Assembly (NCBI GenBank): GCA_027063105.1
Contig: JAMOSL010000028.1
Coordinates: forward strand, 6,962 to 70,961
Length of the DNA: 64,000 nucleotides
Direction: 5' to 3'
Source: Campylobacteraceae bacterium
Lineage (GTDB): Bacteria; Campylobacterota; Campylobacteria; Campylobacterales; Sulfurovaceae
The position numbers and the translations under genes were made by a program. Shown here in pieces: positions 19,642 to 29,573 of this stretch (positions are counted from its first letter, which is position 1; every line of letters begins with the position of its first letter). Under the pieces are notes generated by a model. That model was not told the DNA's origin and did no database searches. It saw nothing but the letters and a program-made list of their open reading frames with translations.

Positions 19642-21027
19642 ATGATAAAAAAAGTAGCTATATTAGGTCGTCCTAATGTCGGGAAGAGTTCCCTATTTAA
19701 CCGTTTGGCAAGAGTTCGAGATGCGATTACATCAGATGTATCTGGAACTACTAGAGATGTAAAAAAACGAATTGTAACAATTTCTGGAGATAGAGATTTT
19801 GAGGTTCTTGATACAGGTGGTATTGATTATAGTTCTGAACTATTCAGTAAAGTAGCAGAGCTTTCTTTAAGAGCTGGAGCAAATGCAGATGTTATTATAT
19901 ATATGGTAGATGGAAAAAGTATACCAGCTGATGAAGATAAAGAACTTTTTTACCGTCTTCAAGAGCTTAATATTCCATTAGCATTAGTTGTTAACAAAAT
20001 AGATAATGATAAAGAAGAAGAAAACTATTGGGATTTTTTAGAGTTTGGAGCAGATAGAACATTTCCTATGTCAGTTAGTCATAATAGGTACTTTAATGAT
20101 GTTTATGAGTGGCTTGAGGAGTATATTCCAAAAAGAGTTGTTGTAGAGCAAGAGATTTCTCAATCGAAAGATATTCATAATTTTGAAGAAAGTCTAATAG
20201 ATATTAATACACAAGATGAAGAGATAGACAATGATATTAGAGTAGCTATTATTGGAAGAGTAAATACTGGTAAAAGTTCCCTTCTTAATTCTCTTTTAGG
20301 TGAAGAACGCTCAGTAGTTAGTGATGTAGCTGGTACAACCATTGACCCTATTGATGAAATGATAGAACATAATAATTATAATATTACATTTATAGATACA
20401 GCAGGGATTAGAAGGAGAAGTAAAATAGTTGGCATAGAAAAATATGCATTAGGAAGAACAACAGCTATTTTGGAGAAAGCTAACCTTGTATTATTAATGA
20501 TTGATGCAACAGTTGGTGTCACAGAACTAGATGAGAGGGTTGCAGGACTTATTGATAAACACCGTTTAGCTTGTTTAATAGTAATTAATAAATGGGATAT
20601 TCGAGAAGATAAAAATTATGAAGATGCAGTTAATGATATTCGAGATGAATTAAAATTTTTGCACTATGCACCATTAATTACAATATCAGCAAAAACGGGA
20701 ATGAGAGTACATAAAATATTAGATCAAATTACGGCTATATTTGAGAGATACAAGCAACGAATTTCAACATCTAAACTAAATGATGTATTAAGAGAAGCGA
20801 TAAATAGACATCATCTACCATCTTATAATGGAGCTTATGTAAAAATTAAATTTGCAACACAATATGAAACGAAACCACCTAAAATTGCTTTAATTAGTAA
20901 TAGACCTGATGGAGTACATTTTAGTTATAAACGATATTTATCTAATTTTATAAGAAGTAGATTTGATTTTGAAGGTGTACCTTTAGATATAGTAGCTAGA
21001 AAAAGAGGAGAAAGGTTAGAAGAGTAA
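19642..21027 (+). CDS. der: Ribosome-assembly GTPase Der (EngA)
   Basis: Der has two tandem GTPase domains and acts in 50S ribosomal subunit maturation. The first P-loop is GRPNVGKSS at residue 8 with VNKID later, and the second is GRVNTGKSS near residue 202 with DTAGI and NKWD. A KH-like C-terminal domain follows (KIKFATQYETKPPKIALI). The 461 residues are normal for the family. It is the only plus-strand gene between dnaG and the glycan locus, and ends in a strong hairpin. Confidence 0.97.
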   Translation: MIKKVAILGRPNVGKSSLFNRLARVRDAITSDVSGTTRDVKKRIVTISGDRDFEVLDTGGIDYSSELFSKVAELSLRAGANADVIIYMVDGKSIPADEDKELFYRLQELNIPLALVVNKIDNDKEEENYWDFLEFGADRTFPMSVSHNRYFNDVYEWLEEYIPKRVVVEQEISQSKDIHNFEESLIDINTQDEEIDNDIRVAIIGRVNTGKSSLLNSLLGEERSVVSDVAGTTIDPIDEMIEHNNYNITFIDTAGIRRRSKIVGIEKYALGRTTAILEKANLVLLMIDATVGVTELDERVAGLIDKHRLACLIVINKWDIREDKNYEDAVNDIRDELKFLHYAPLITISAKTGMRVHKILDQITAIFERYKQRISTSKLNDVLREAINRHHLPSYNGAYVKIKFATQYETKPPKIALISNRPDGVHFSYKRYLSNFIRSRFDFEGVPLDIVARKRGERLEE

Positions 21028-21044
21028 TCTTCTAACCTCTTTTA
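21013..21044. terminator. Intrinsic terminator between der and fusA
   Basis: A perfect 11-base inverted repeat (AGGTTAGAAGA, loop GTAA, TCTTCTAACCT) is followed by CTTTT. The left arm contains the last codons of der. Because der and fusA converge here it could serve both strands, though the T run is best on the der strand. Confidence 0.8.
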
Positions 21045-21049
21045 AATTA

Positions 21050-23131
21050 TTAACCGTTTCTCTTTGCAATAATTTCTTTTGCAACATTTTGAGGAACTTC
21101 ATCATAATGGTCAAATTCCATAGCATAAGTAGCACGACCTTGAGTCATACTTCTTAGGTCTGTAGAATATCCGAACATTTCTGATAATGGAACAAATGCG
21201 TCTATAATCTTGTTACCAGATCTATCACCCATTCCACTTACTTGACCTCTTCTTTTAGAGATGTCACCAATAACATCACCCATATAATCTTCAGGTACTT
21301 CAACTTCAACCTTCATTCTTGGTTCAAGAATAACTGGTTTAGCTTCTCTACAACCATCTCTAAAACCCATTGAACCAGCAAGTTTAAATGCCATTTCAGA
21401 TGAATCTACATCATGATATGAACCATCATAAAGAGTTACTTTAATATCTTCAATAGGATAACCAGCTTGGATACCTCTACCCATTGCTTCTGAAATACCT
21501 TTATTAACTGCAGGAATAAATTCTTTTGGAATTACACCACCTTTAATAGAGTCAACAAATTCGTAACCATCACCTGCTTTTTGAGGTTCAATTTTAAGAT
21601 ATACATGTCCAAACTGACCTCTACCACCAGACTGTTTAGCATATTTATATTCTTTCTTAACAGATTCTCTAATAGTCTCTCTATAGGCAACTTGAGGTGC
21701 ACCAATATCAGCTTCAACTTTAAATTCTCTCATCATTCTATCAACAAGAATTTCAAGGTGAAGTTCACCCATTCCAGAGATAATAGTTTGACCAGATTCT
21801 TCATCTGTAGCTACTCTAAATGATGGATCTTCTTGAGCTAGTTTACCTAATGCAATACCCATTTTCTCTTGGTCAGCTTTTGTTTTTGGTTCAACAGCAA
21901 CAGAGATAACTGGATCTGGAAACTCCATTCTTTCAAGAATAACTCTATCTTTTTCACCTGCAAGTGTATCACCTGTAAGTGTACTTTTAAGACCAACAAC
22001 TGCACCAATCTCACCTGCATAGATAGCATCAACTTCTTCTCTTTTAATGGCGTGCATCTTAAGAAGTCGTCCGATACGCTCTTTTTTACCTTTAGTTGTG
22101 TTATATACATAAGAGCCAGAATGAAGTACGCCACGGTATACACGAATAAATGTTAACTGACCAACGAAAGGATCAGTCATAATCTTAAATCCAAGTGCAG
22201 CAAACTCACCATCATCAGTAGACTCTACAATAACCTCTGTACCATCTTCATACTCACCTCTAATCTCTTCAACCTCAGTTGGAGCAGGGAGGTAATCAAC
22301 AACAGCATCAAGAAGAGTCTGAACACCTTTATTTTTAAAGGCAGTACCACAAGTCATAGGAATCATAGAGATAGCTAAAGTTGCAGCCTTGATACCAGCT
22401 TTGATTTCATCTTCGCTAAGGGCTTCGCCCTCCATGAATTTTTCCATCAACTCATCACTAGTCTCAGAGACTGCTTCTATAAGCTTTTCTCTATACTCTT
22501 CAGCGAGTTCTACCAAATCTTCAGGAATAGCAGTCTCTTCAAACTCTTGACCCATCAATGATTGATCATCATTCCAGATAGTTGCTTTCATTGTCACAAG
22601 GTTAATAATACCTTTGAAGTTCTCTTCAGCACCAATAGGGATTTGAATAGGAACAGCATTTGATTTTAGTCTTTCATTGATTTGTCTTTCAACTTCAAAG
22701 AAATCTGCACCAGTTCGGTCCATTTTATTAACAAATACCATTCTTGGAACACGGTATTTGTTTGCTTGTCTCCAAACAGTCTCAGATTGTGGTTGAACCC
22801 CACCAACTGAACAAAATACTGCAACAGCACCATCAAGAACTCTCATAGATCGCTCAACTTCGATAGTAAAGTCAACATGCCCAGGAGTATCAATAATATT
22901 AATCTGGTGACCTTCCCACTCACAAGTAGTTGCAGCAGAAGTAATAGTAATACCTCTCTCTTGCTCTTGTTCCATCCAGTCCATTGTTGCAGCACCATCA
23001 TGTACTTCACCAATTTTATGAGATACACCTGTATAGAATAAAATTCTTTCAGTTGTAGTTGTTTTACCTGCATCAATGTGAGCTGCGATACCAATATTTC
23101 TTACTTTATCAAGATTGTGACTTCTTCCCAT
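21050..23131 (-). CDS. fusA: Translation elongation factor G
   Basis: EF-G drives ribosomal translocation with GTP. The GTP-binding site [13 protein letters not shown] lies near residue 17, DTPGHVDF near 80 and NKMD near 138; domain IV ends with the [15 protein letters not shown] region. The length of 693 residues is typical. It is the last gene of the rpsL-rpsG-fusA (str) operon, 11 bases behind rpsG; tuf is not in the window directly behind it. Confidence 0.98.
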   Translation of the reverse strand: MGRSHNLDKVRNIGIAAHIDAGKTTTTERILFYTGVSHKIGEVHDGAATMDWMEQEQERGITITSAATTCEWEGHQINIIDTPGHVDFTIEVERSMRVLDGAVAVFCSVGGVQPQSETVWRQANKYRVPRMVFVNKMDRTGADFFEVERQINERLKSNAVPIQIPIGAEENFKGIINLVTMKATIWNDDQSLMGQEFEETAIPEDLVELAEEYREKLIEAVSETSDELMEKFMEGEALSEDEIKAGIKAATLAISMIPMTCGTAFKNKGVQTLLDAVVDYLPAPTEVEEIRGEYEDGTEVIVESTDDGEFAALGFKIMTDPFVGQLTFIRVYRGVLHSGSYVYNTTKGKKERIGRLLKMHAIKREEVDAIYAGEIGAVVGLKSTLTGDTLAGEKDRVILERMEFPDPVISVAVEPKTKADQEKMGIALGKLAQEDPSFRVATDEESGQTIISGMGELHLEILVDRMMREFKVEADIGAPQVAYRETIRESVKKEYKYAKQSGGRGQFGHVYLKIEPQKAGDGYEFVDSIKGGVIPKEFIPAVNKGISEAMGRGIQAGYPIEDIKVTLYDGSYHDVDSSEMAFKLAGSMGFRDGCREAKPVILEPRMKVEVEVPEDYMGDVIGDISKRRGQVSGMGDRSGNKIIDAFVPLSEMFGYSTDLRSMTQGRATYAMEFDHYDEVPQNVAKEIIAKRNG

Positions 23132-23142
23132 AACTTAATTCC

Positions 23143-23628
<486 letters not shown>

Positions 23629-23657
23629 TTATAATCTAAAATGTTTGATTTACTCAA

Positions 23658-23687
23658 GTATTATCCCCTAAGGATTAATGATAATAC
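23658..23687 (-). promoter_or_regulatory. Intercistronic hairpin between rpsL and rpsG
   Basis: A perfect eight-base inverted repeat (GTATTATC / GATAATAC) with a 14-base loop lies in the rpsL-rpsG gap. In Escherichia coli protein S7 represses its own operon by binding the S12-S7 intercistronic RNA, so a comparable element is plausible here. There is no T run, which argues against a terminator. Only the inverted repeat is seen; the function is inferred. Confidence 0.4.
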
Positions 23688-23719
23688 CTGCCTACTCTCG
23701 ACTCTACTAGTTCTAATAA

Positions 23720-24091
23720 TTATTTAGGTTTTTTAGTACCATATTTAGAACGAGCAACTCTTCTGTTTGCAACACCTGAAGTATCTAATGCACCACGAAC
23801 TATGTGATACTTAACACCAGGTAAATCTTTTACTCTTCCGCCTCTTACTAGAACGATTGAGTGTTCTTGAAGGTTATGACCTTCACCACCAATATATGAA
23901 ATTACTTCAAATCCACTAGTCAATCTAACTTTAGCTACTTTTCTTAAAGCTGAGTTAGGTTTTTTAGGTGTAGTTGTATATACTCGTGTACATACTCCTC
24001 TTCTTTGTGGACAGCTTACTAAAGCTGGTGATTTTGATTTTTTAATCACTCTTTTTCGTTCTTTACGAATTAACTGATTTATAGTTGGCAA
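23720..24091 (-). CDS. rpsL: Ribosomal protein S12
   Basis: S12 lies at the decoding centre of the 30S subunit. The 123 residues are normal, with the signatures [34 protein letters not shown] (which holds the lysine altered in streptomycin resistance) and [18 protein letters not shown]. It is the first gene of the str operon. Confidence 0.98.
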   Translation of the reverse strand: MPTINQLIRKERKRVIKKSKSPALVSCPQRRGVCTRVYTTTPKKPNSALRKVAKVRLTSGFEVISYIGGEGHNLQEHSIVLVRGGRVKDLPGVKYHIVRGALDTSGVANRRVARSKYGTKKPK

Positions 24092-24146
24092 ATCGTCTCC
24101 TTTTTTATGTATGGTAAATTAAAATAGTCAAACATTATAGTAAAAC

Positions 24147-24875
24147 TTACTTCATTTTAACTGAATACTTTAGTATTTCAAGTAGAAAAAGTGGTGTAGA
24201 TATGAAGTTTCGTCTCCATAATCTTCTAGGCTCTTTGAAAAATCTAGGTAGCCACTCTAAGTGCATATTAATCCAAAAATTAGATGGCCTCACAATTTTA
24301 TTAGCATAAAAATCAAATACAGCACCTATAGATGAGGCAATTTTGAAATTTAATTTATCTCTATTCTTATATAACCATTTCTCCTGTTTAGGTGCAGTCA
24401 TTCCAATAAAAAGAACATCAGGAGTAAATCTATTAATTCGTTCTATAATCTCACTATTTTCATTTTCTGAAAAAGTATCTTTAAATGGAGGAGAGTAACT
24501 ATCTATTCTTATATTTGGATATTCTTTAAATATTTTTTGTTTTATAATATTCAATGTATCTTGAGATGCACCCATATAAAATACTTTACCATTAATATTA
24601 TTTAATAATTCTAATAAATGTTGATGTAAATTAGCACCAGCTATCTTTTTTATTTTTTTATTTTTTAATATTTTAGATGCTAGGATAATTCCACTTCCAT
24701 CAGGTAGTAAAGTATCAGAATTATTCAAAGCTTTATAAAAAACCTCATCATCTTTAGCCACCACAAAAGAGTGTGGATTAATGGTATTAATAATCTGCTT
24801 TTTATCATTTAATTTTATACTTGATAGGTTATCAGTAAAAACTGAATATCCCATAATATCTATATTTTTATACAT
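24147..24875 (-). CDS. WecG/TagA/CpsF-family glycosyltransferase
   Basis: Enzymes of this GT26 family transfer an N-acetylmannosamine-type or other sugar from a UDP-sugar to a lipid-linked first sugar in polysaccharide synthesis. The family signatures are visible: NPHSFV near the start, LPDGSGI, GADLHQ-like GANLHQ, and GMTAPKQEKWL near residue 167. I place the start at 24875, where ATGTATAA overlaps the stop of the upstream glycosyltransferase and GAGAG lies seven bases before it; the longer open frame to 24914 is less likely. It ends the minus-strand glycan operon. Confidence 0.86.
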   Translation of the reverse strand: MYKNIDIMGYSVFTDNLSSIKLNDKKQIINTINPHSFVVAKDDEVFYKALNNSDTLLPDGSGIILASKILKNKKIKKIAGANLHQHLLELLNNINGKVFYMGASQDTLNIIKQKIFKEYPNIRIDSYSPPFKDTFSENENSEIIERINRFTPDVLFIGMTAPKQEKWLYKNRDKLNFKIASSIGAVFDFYANKIVRPSNFWINMHLEWLPRFFKEPRRLWRRNFISTPLFLLEILKYSVKMK

Positions 24876-25968
24876 TATGACTCTCTTTAAATATGTTAAG
24901 AAAATTCTTTTCAAATTTTCTTAGTGTAAAATGATTTAAATATCTATCTCTACAATATATAGAAGTTTCTCTATTTAATAAAGTATTAACAGCTTGATTC
25001 AAAGCATTTTCCAGATTATCCAAATTATTTAAAATAATTCCACTTTTGTTATCTAAAATATATGGAATTGAACCTTCATCTGTAGATATGATAGGTATTC
25101 CATAAGATAAAGCTTCTAAAATAGTTAATGGAAAAGCTTCATTTTTATATCTTGTTGGAAACATAAATATATCACTTTTTTTAAATAAATCACTCTTCTC
25201 TTTTCCATTTATAAAACCATAAAAAACTACTTTTTTAGATAAATCATTTTCTTCTAAATATCTAAAAAATTCCTCCTTATCATCATCATCTTGCCAACCA
25301 CCAGCAAAATGATAATATATCCCTCTATCTTTAGTTTTATTTGCTAATTCTAAAACAGAAAAATAGCCCTTAGACTTTATCATATTTGATAAATATAGTA
25401 TATCAACTCTATCTTTTTTAACAAATTCTATATTATTTAGAATATTTTCTACACCATTTGGAAGATAATATACTTTATCAAAAGATTTAATCTTATTGAA
25501 ATCAGAAAATAATATTGGGCTAAGAAGTATTAAATTAACATTTTTTATAAAAAAAGAGGTGAGTTTTAGATTTCTTTCTGAAGATGATACAAAATTATTA
25601 ATTCCTTTTGTATGATAATGGTAATATATATTTACATTTTTAAATAATCTATAGATTTTCCATAATGATGATACAACTAAATCTCTATAAAATGCAACAC
25701 CACTAATAGATGCTGTAAAATATATTTTATTAGGACGAAAAGATATTAAAGCCCATAGAATTTTAATATATAGCTCTATAACCAAATATATCTTTTTAAT
25801 ACTAATTTTACCAATATCACTTATAGTATCAGATGATTTAATAGTTATATAATAACAGTCGAATTCTTCATTTATATTTTGACTAGATGATATAAAATCT
25901 CCAACTTTAGATGCTCCATGAGCTGGTGGTGAGCGATGAAGAATGGATAATAATTTAATTTTTTGCAT
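24868..25968 (-). CDS. GT4-type glycosyltransferase
   Basis: This 366-residue protein has the GT-B retaining glycosyltransferase pattern: an N-terminal HRSPPAHGASKVGDF segment, a central VDILYLSNMIKSKGYFSVLELA strand-turn, and the nucleotide-sugar site KKSDIFMFPTRYKNEAFPLTILEALSYGIPIIST with its EX7E glutamates. The donor and acceptor are unknown. It overlaps both its operon neighbours, pointing to coupled translation in the surface glycan locus. Confidence 0.85.
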   Translation of the reverse strand: MQKIKLLSILHRSPPAHGASKVGDFISSSQNINEEFDCYYITIKSSDTISDIGKISIKKIYLVIELYIKILWALISFRPNKIYFTASISGVAFYRDLVVSSLWKIYRLFKNVNIYYHYHTKGINNFVSSSERNLKLTSFFIKNVNLILLSPILFSDFNKIKSFDKVYYLPNGVENILNNIEFVKKDRVDILYLSNMIKSKGYFSVLELANKTKDRGIYYHFAGGWQDDDDKEEFFRYLEENDLSKKVVFYGFINGKEKSDLFKKSDIFMFPTRYKNEAFPLTILEALSYGIPIISTDEGSIPYILDNKSGIILNNLDNLENALNQAVNTLLNRETSIYCRDRYLNHFTLRKFEKNFLNIFKESHNV

Positions 25969-26971
25969 ATTTTGTTCCTAATATATGTAATAATTTTTTT
26001 TCAAACAGATAACTACTATTATTTATACTTTTTAATATAATCTCTTTAATTAAAAATAGTTGTAGTATATTTAGTATATTATTATCAATTTGTGATAATA
26101 TATAATCAATTAAATCAACATTATCTAATTTATTTAATAATTTACCAACCATATAATGATATTTTATTAAATCAAAATATTCAATTCCATCTTCTATAAA
26201 ATACTCAAAATCAAATATTGTATATTCTTCTTTATTTTTTATGATATTCCAAGGTGTAAAGTCACCATGTTCATATACTAGATTATACTTCTGTCTTGAT
26301 ATATTTATAATAGAATTAGTAACATCAAGATATTCTTTTAAATTAATATCTTCTTTTAAACTTCCTAATATACTATTAATTCTAGGATGTTCAGATAATG
26401 AGTATTTGCTATTTCTACCTCTACTAAAATCAGATAATATATTCTTTAATTTTGAGCTTGATATATTATCAATAATACCATTTAAAGGTTTTAAAATTAT
26501 AAATGGTATTTCGTTAAAAGTTGAATATAAAAGATACTCTTTAGATAAAATATCCATAGCATTCTTTTCATTTTTGATATGCTCTATACCTGTATTAGTA
26601 ATAGGATATTTTAAGTAAGCAATAACTCTATACTTCTTATCTTGAAGTTGAAGTACAACTTTATCTCTATCTGTTGCCAAATAGATTGATGATATTAAAT
26701 TTTGATTTAATTTTTTTTCTAAAAAGTTTATAAACTTAGATTTCTCATATAAATTTGTTTTATATAAAACTCTACTAAATATATTGAGTTTACTAAATAA
26801 AAAATTTAAAAAAAATTTAAAAAATTTACCATTCTTAGAAAAAGGATTATATAGATTAAAAGAGTTACTTGCTATTTGATTATTATCAATAGCTAAAAGT
26901 AATTTGGGATTATTTTTTGTTGGAATAGATACATATCTATTTGATGAGGTAAAAAAATTAATATCTATCAC
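25955..26971 (-). CDS. APH/choline-kinase-like phosphotransferase
   Basis: The C-terminal part of this 338-residue protein has the catalytic motif of the aminoglycoside phosphotransferase/choline kinase fold: HGDFTPWN (His235, Asp237, Asn242) followed by FDFEYF (Asp254), as in choline/ethanolamine kinases. The N-terminal lobe is less clear. It starts with GTG within TAGTG, overlapping the stop of the GT2 gene. In a glycan locus with LicD and a cytidylyltransferase, a kinase that phosphorylates a small alcohol or amino-alcohol is an attractive but unproven role; a sugar kinase is the alternative. Confidence 0.6.
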   Translation of the reverse strand: MIDINFFTSSNRYVSIPTKNNPKLLLAIDNNQIASNSFNLYNPFSKNGKFFKFFLNFLFSKLNIFSRVLYKTNLYEKSKFINFLEKKLNQNLISSIYLATDRDKVVLQLQDKKYRVIAYLKYPITNTGIEHIKNEKNAMDILSKEYLLYSTFNEIPFIILKPLNGIIDNISSSKLKNILSDFSRGRNSKYSLSEHPRINSILGSLKEDINLKEYLDVTNSIINISRQKYNLVYEHGDFTPWNIIKNKEEYTIFDFEYFIEDGIEYFDLIKYHYMVGKLLNKLDNVDLIDYILSQIDNNILNILQLFLIKEIILKSINNSSYLFEKKLLHILGTKYAKN

Positions 26972-27732
26972 TATTTAATCTTTATTTTAACTATGGTAAA
27001 AACTATCAATCTAAAAATATAAGAAAATATATTTTCAATGGTAGATAATCCTGCATATTTTCTAGCTATATATCCCTCTCTTAACCTCTTAAAGAAAGGC
27101 ATATTTCCACTAATTCCACCTAGCCTAAAATTAGTTAGAGGTTTATTTATATAATAAAATTTATTTTTATCCTTTAATAAAGATTTAAGTACAAATTGAT
27201 AATCTGCATGAGATGCCAAATTAATATTATATATATGCTCTTTATACTCTTCATCTGAAATAAACATGGTTGGATGGCTAAATGTCATAGAGTAATATTT
27301 AAACTTTAATATAGAAGGATTGTAATTAAATCTTCTTCTCTCTTTACTCTCTAAAATATCATATCTATCTCCATGGAATATAGATTTATTGGGATTTTCT
27401 TGATATGCTTTAACAACCATTTCTATCGTATTAAATTCATACCAATCATCACTATTAACCATACCGATTAATTTACCTTTGGCTAACTTAATACCTTTAT
27501 TCATAGCATCATAGAGACCTTTATCTTCTTCACTAATCCAATAATTAATTATATCTCTATTATCTTTAATAATATCTATAGTTTTATCTGTTGAGCCACC
27601 ATCTATAATTATATATTCAATATTTTGATAACTTTGTTCTTTTATACTATTTATAGTCTGCTGTAAATACTTTTCACCATTATATACAACTGTAATAATG
27701 CTTACTAATATATTATCTCTTTTCAAATTCAT
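26971..27732 (-). CDS. Family 2 glycosyltransferase
   Basis: A GT-A fold inverting glycosyltransferase is indicated by VSIITVVYNGEKYLQQTI at the start, the YIIIDGGSTDKT strand, DKGLYDAMNKGI and the metal-binding VNSDDWY motif. At 253 residues it is a typical single-domain soluble or peripheral enzyme of O-antigen and capsule clusters. It overlaps the downstream kinase-like gene and the upstream membrane protein gene. Confidence 0.9.
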   Translation of the reverse strand: MNLKRDNILVSIITVVYNGEKYLQQTINSIKEQSYQNIEYIIIDGGSTDKTIDIIKDNRDIINYWISEEDKGLYDAMNKGIKLAKGKLIGMVNSDDWYEFNTIEMVVKAYQENPNKSIFHGDRYDILESKERRRFNYNPSILKFKYYSMTFSHPTMFISDEEYKEHIYNINLASHADYQFVLKSLLKDKNKFYYINKPLTNFRLGGISGNMPFFKRLREGYIARKYAGLSTIENIFSYIFRLIVFTIVKIKIK

Positions 27733-28942
27733 ATCCTTTTTTTATTTTTATTAAAAGATCACTGTTTTTTAATTTTCTATTTTTAGTAGATACAATAGTT
27801 CCTGCTGCCATCCATAATAATAGAAATTCAGCAGAATATATTGCATAAGAATTAATCATCCATAGCAATAAATATATTACAATATAATATCCACAAGCCC
27901 TAGTAATAATATTTCTTGAAGCAAAAATACCTAAATAGGCTGCCGGAAGTAAGATTAAGAGATGCAATGCCATCATTATAATTCCACCTTTCAATATCAT
28001 TTGGAGATATCCAACTTCATTGGCCATTCTATTTGGATTATCACCACCTAATCCATGTCTACGAGTATATTCAAAATATGGACTATAATATGTACCTGAT
28101 GCACCTTTTCCTATAATTAATTGATAAGGTTCTAAATCAGCAAATAATTCAACAAATAAAAATGTTCTTGTATCTGTTTGTGCATCTTCATCACCTTCAA
28201 CTTTTTCTATCATTTTATCTACTTGTGAAAGTAGCAACATCATAAATATTAATATTCCAAATAAAACGGATATTTTTTTATACATTCCTACCTCCTTCTG
28301 TCTATAAAACTCAAATATCATAAATGATATAATCATTAATATTAGCCCTAAATTTGCTCTTTGCCCAGAAAATATAGAATTTATTATAAACGCTAAAAGA
28401 GTTATATATGCTATTCGTTTATTTCGTTTATTATGATACATAGATGTCATAAATAAAATAGGTAAGAATACCATGTCTTTTGATATTCCAAAAATAAAAT
28501 TCATACTATAAAATGGACTGCCTAATGTTAATATAGAACCAATTAAAGATAGTGTTGATATAAAATCGAAAATCATTATCCAATTAAATATATTAAATCC
28601 AAATACAACCGCTAATGGACTCATCCATGCCCAACCAATTAAAAAGTGCCCAAAAACTGTAATAAATGCTTGTGGATTTAAAGACAATGCTCTAAAAACT
28701 GTAATAAAACACCAACTAATTAATAAAAAAAACATCACTTTAAAATAAGTATTTGTATCAAAATTTTTAAAAGCTATTTTGAAAAAGAATATTAATAATA
28801 GAATACTAGATAAATTCATAAATAACATGCTAATTAATCTTATTATTCCACTTCCACCACCTGTAGCATTAAATATAAAAGCATTAATCATTGAACCAAA
28901 CAGAATTATTTTAAGAGCTTGAATCCTATTTATTTTTAGCAT
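27713..28942 (-). CDS. Wzy-like O-antigen polymerase/ligase membrane protein
   Basis: This roughly 409-residue protein has about 10-12 hydrophobic helices and a large soluble loop (residues around 250-320 with YYSPYFEYTRRHGLGGDNPNRMANEVGYL cut into GKGASGTYYSPYF and HGLGGDNPNRM), the pattern of O-antigen polymerases and ligases. I prefer the start at 28942 (MLKINRIQALK), which overlaps the end of licD; the open frame extends 11 codons further. By position it would polymerise the repeat units flipped by the Wzx-like protein. Confidence 0.72.
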   Translation of the reverse strand: MLKINRIQALKIILFGSMINAFIFNATGGGSGIIRLISMLFMNLSSILLLIFFFKIAFKNFDTNTYFKVMFFLLISWCFITVFRALSLNPQAFITVFGHFLIGWAWMSPLAVVFGFNIFNWIMIFDFISTLSLIGSILTLGSPFYSMNFIFGISKDMVFLPILFMTSMYHNKRNKRIAYITLLAFIINSIFSGQRANLGLILMIISFMIFEFYRQKEVGMYKKISVLFGILIFMMLLLSQVDKMIEKVEGDEDAQTDTRTFLFVELFADLEPYQLIIGKGASGTYYSPYFEYTRRHGLGGDNPNRMANEVGYLQMILKGGIIMMALHLLILLPAAYLGIFASRNIITRACGYYIVIYLLLWMINSYAIYSAEFLLLWMAAGTIVSTKNRKLKNSDLLIKIKKGYEFEKR

Positions 28943-29573
28943 AAAATCTTTTTTTGAGAAAACTAATAATATCAAAAATAGGTCTTATATTATTCTTCAA
29001 AAAGTTTTTAATAATTAAATATATATTTGGATTACATGCATGTGCATCTTTTATTGGAACTCTCCAATTCGCTCCATAATGTTTTATAAGATATTTCTCT
29101 GATTCCTTAGGAATTTTAAATTTACTATCCATAAAATTATAATCTACAATATCTATTAAATATTTCTCTTTTAACCTTTCATTTCCAAACTCTCTATATC
29201 CAAATAATTTTTTTCTAAATATATATATATCTATATACTCACCATTACGAATTAAGCTTAAAATATCATCTGCATATCGACCTATTGTAAAATTATTGTT
29301 TAAAAAAATATTTAAAATATTTAAAAAATCGTCTCTATCTTCATCTAAGATAGCTACATCTATGTCTTCATCATGGGTTATAAAATCATTTTCTCTAATA
29401 GCTCCGAGGAGTGTTCCATAAGCTAAGGTAAAAATAATATTATGACTATCCATTATTTTTTGAAATTCTAATAAATTATCTTGTGCTATCTTTTTATCTA
29501 TAAATTTTGAGCCTAATATAAATTTATAGGGTTCAAAATTTATATTTCCTTTATTTGTTTTAATAATTTGCAT
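28926..29573 (-). CDS. LicD-family phosphotransferase
   Basis: LicD proteins (LicD/Fukutin-related) transfer a phospho-substituent such as phosphocholine or ribitol phosphate from a CDP-activated donor to a glycan. The diagnostic motif is clear: FTLAYGTLLGAIRENDFI followed by HDEDIDVAI around residues 52-78, with the metal-binding aspartates. The 215 residues are short for the family. Its start touches the end of the nucleotidyltransferase/PLP fusion gene, a likely maker of the CDP-activated donor. Confidence 0.85.
   Translation of the reverse strand: MQIIKTNKGNINFEPYKFILGSKFIDKKIAQDNLLEFQKIMDSHNIIFTLAYGTLLGAIRENDFITHDEDIDVAILDEDRDDFLNILNIFLNNNFTIGRYADDILSLIRNGEYIDIYIFRKKLFGYREFGNERLKEKYLIDIVDYNFMDSKFKIPKESEKYLIKHYGANWRVPIKDAHACNPNIYLIIKNFLKNNIRPIFDIISFLKKRFYAKNK

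Noticed and set aside
21532..22156. Several open frames on both strands inside fusA
   Set aside because: They are shadows of the EF-G coding sequence, low-complexity and without ribosome sites.
23658..23687. rpsL-rpsG hairpin as a terminator
   Set aside because: No T run follows on the minus strand, and a terminator here would cut the str operon.
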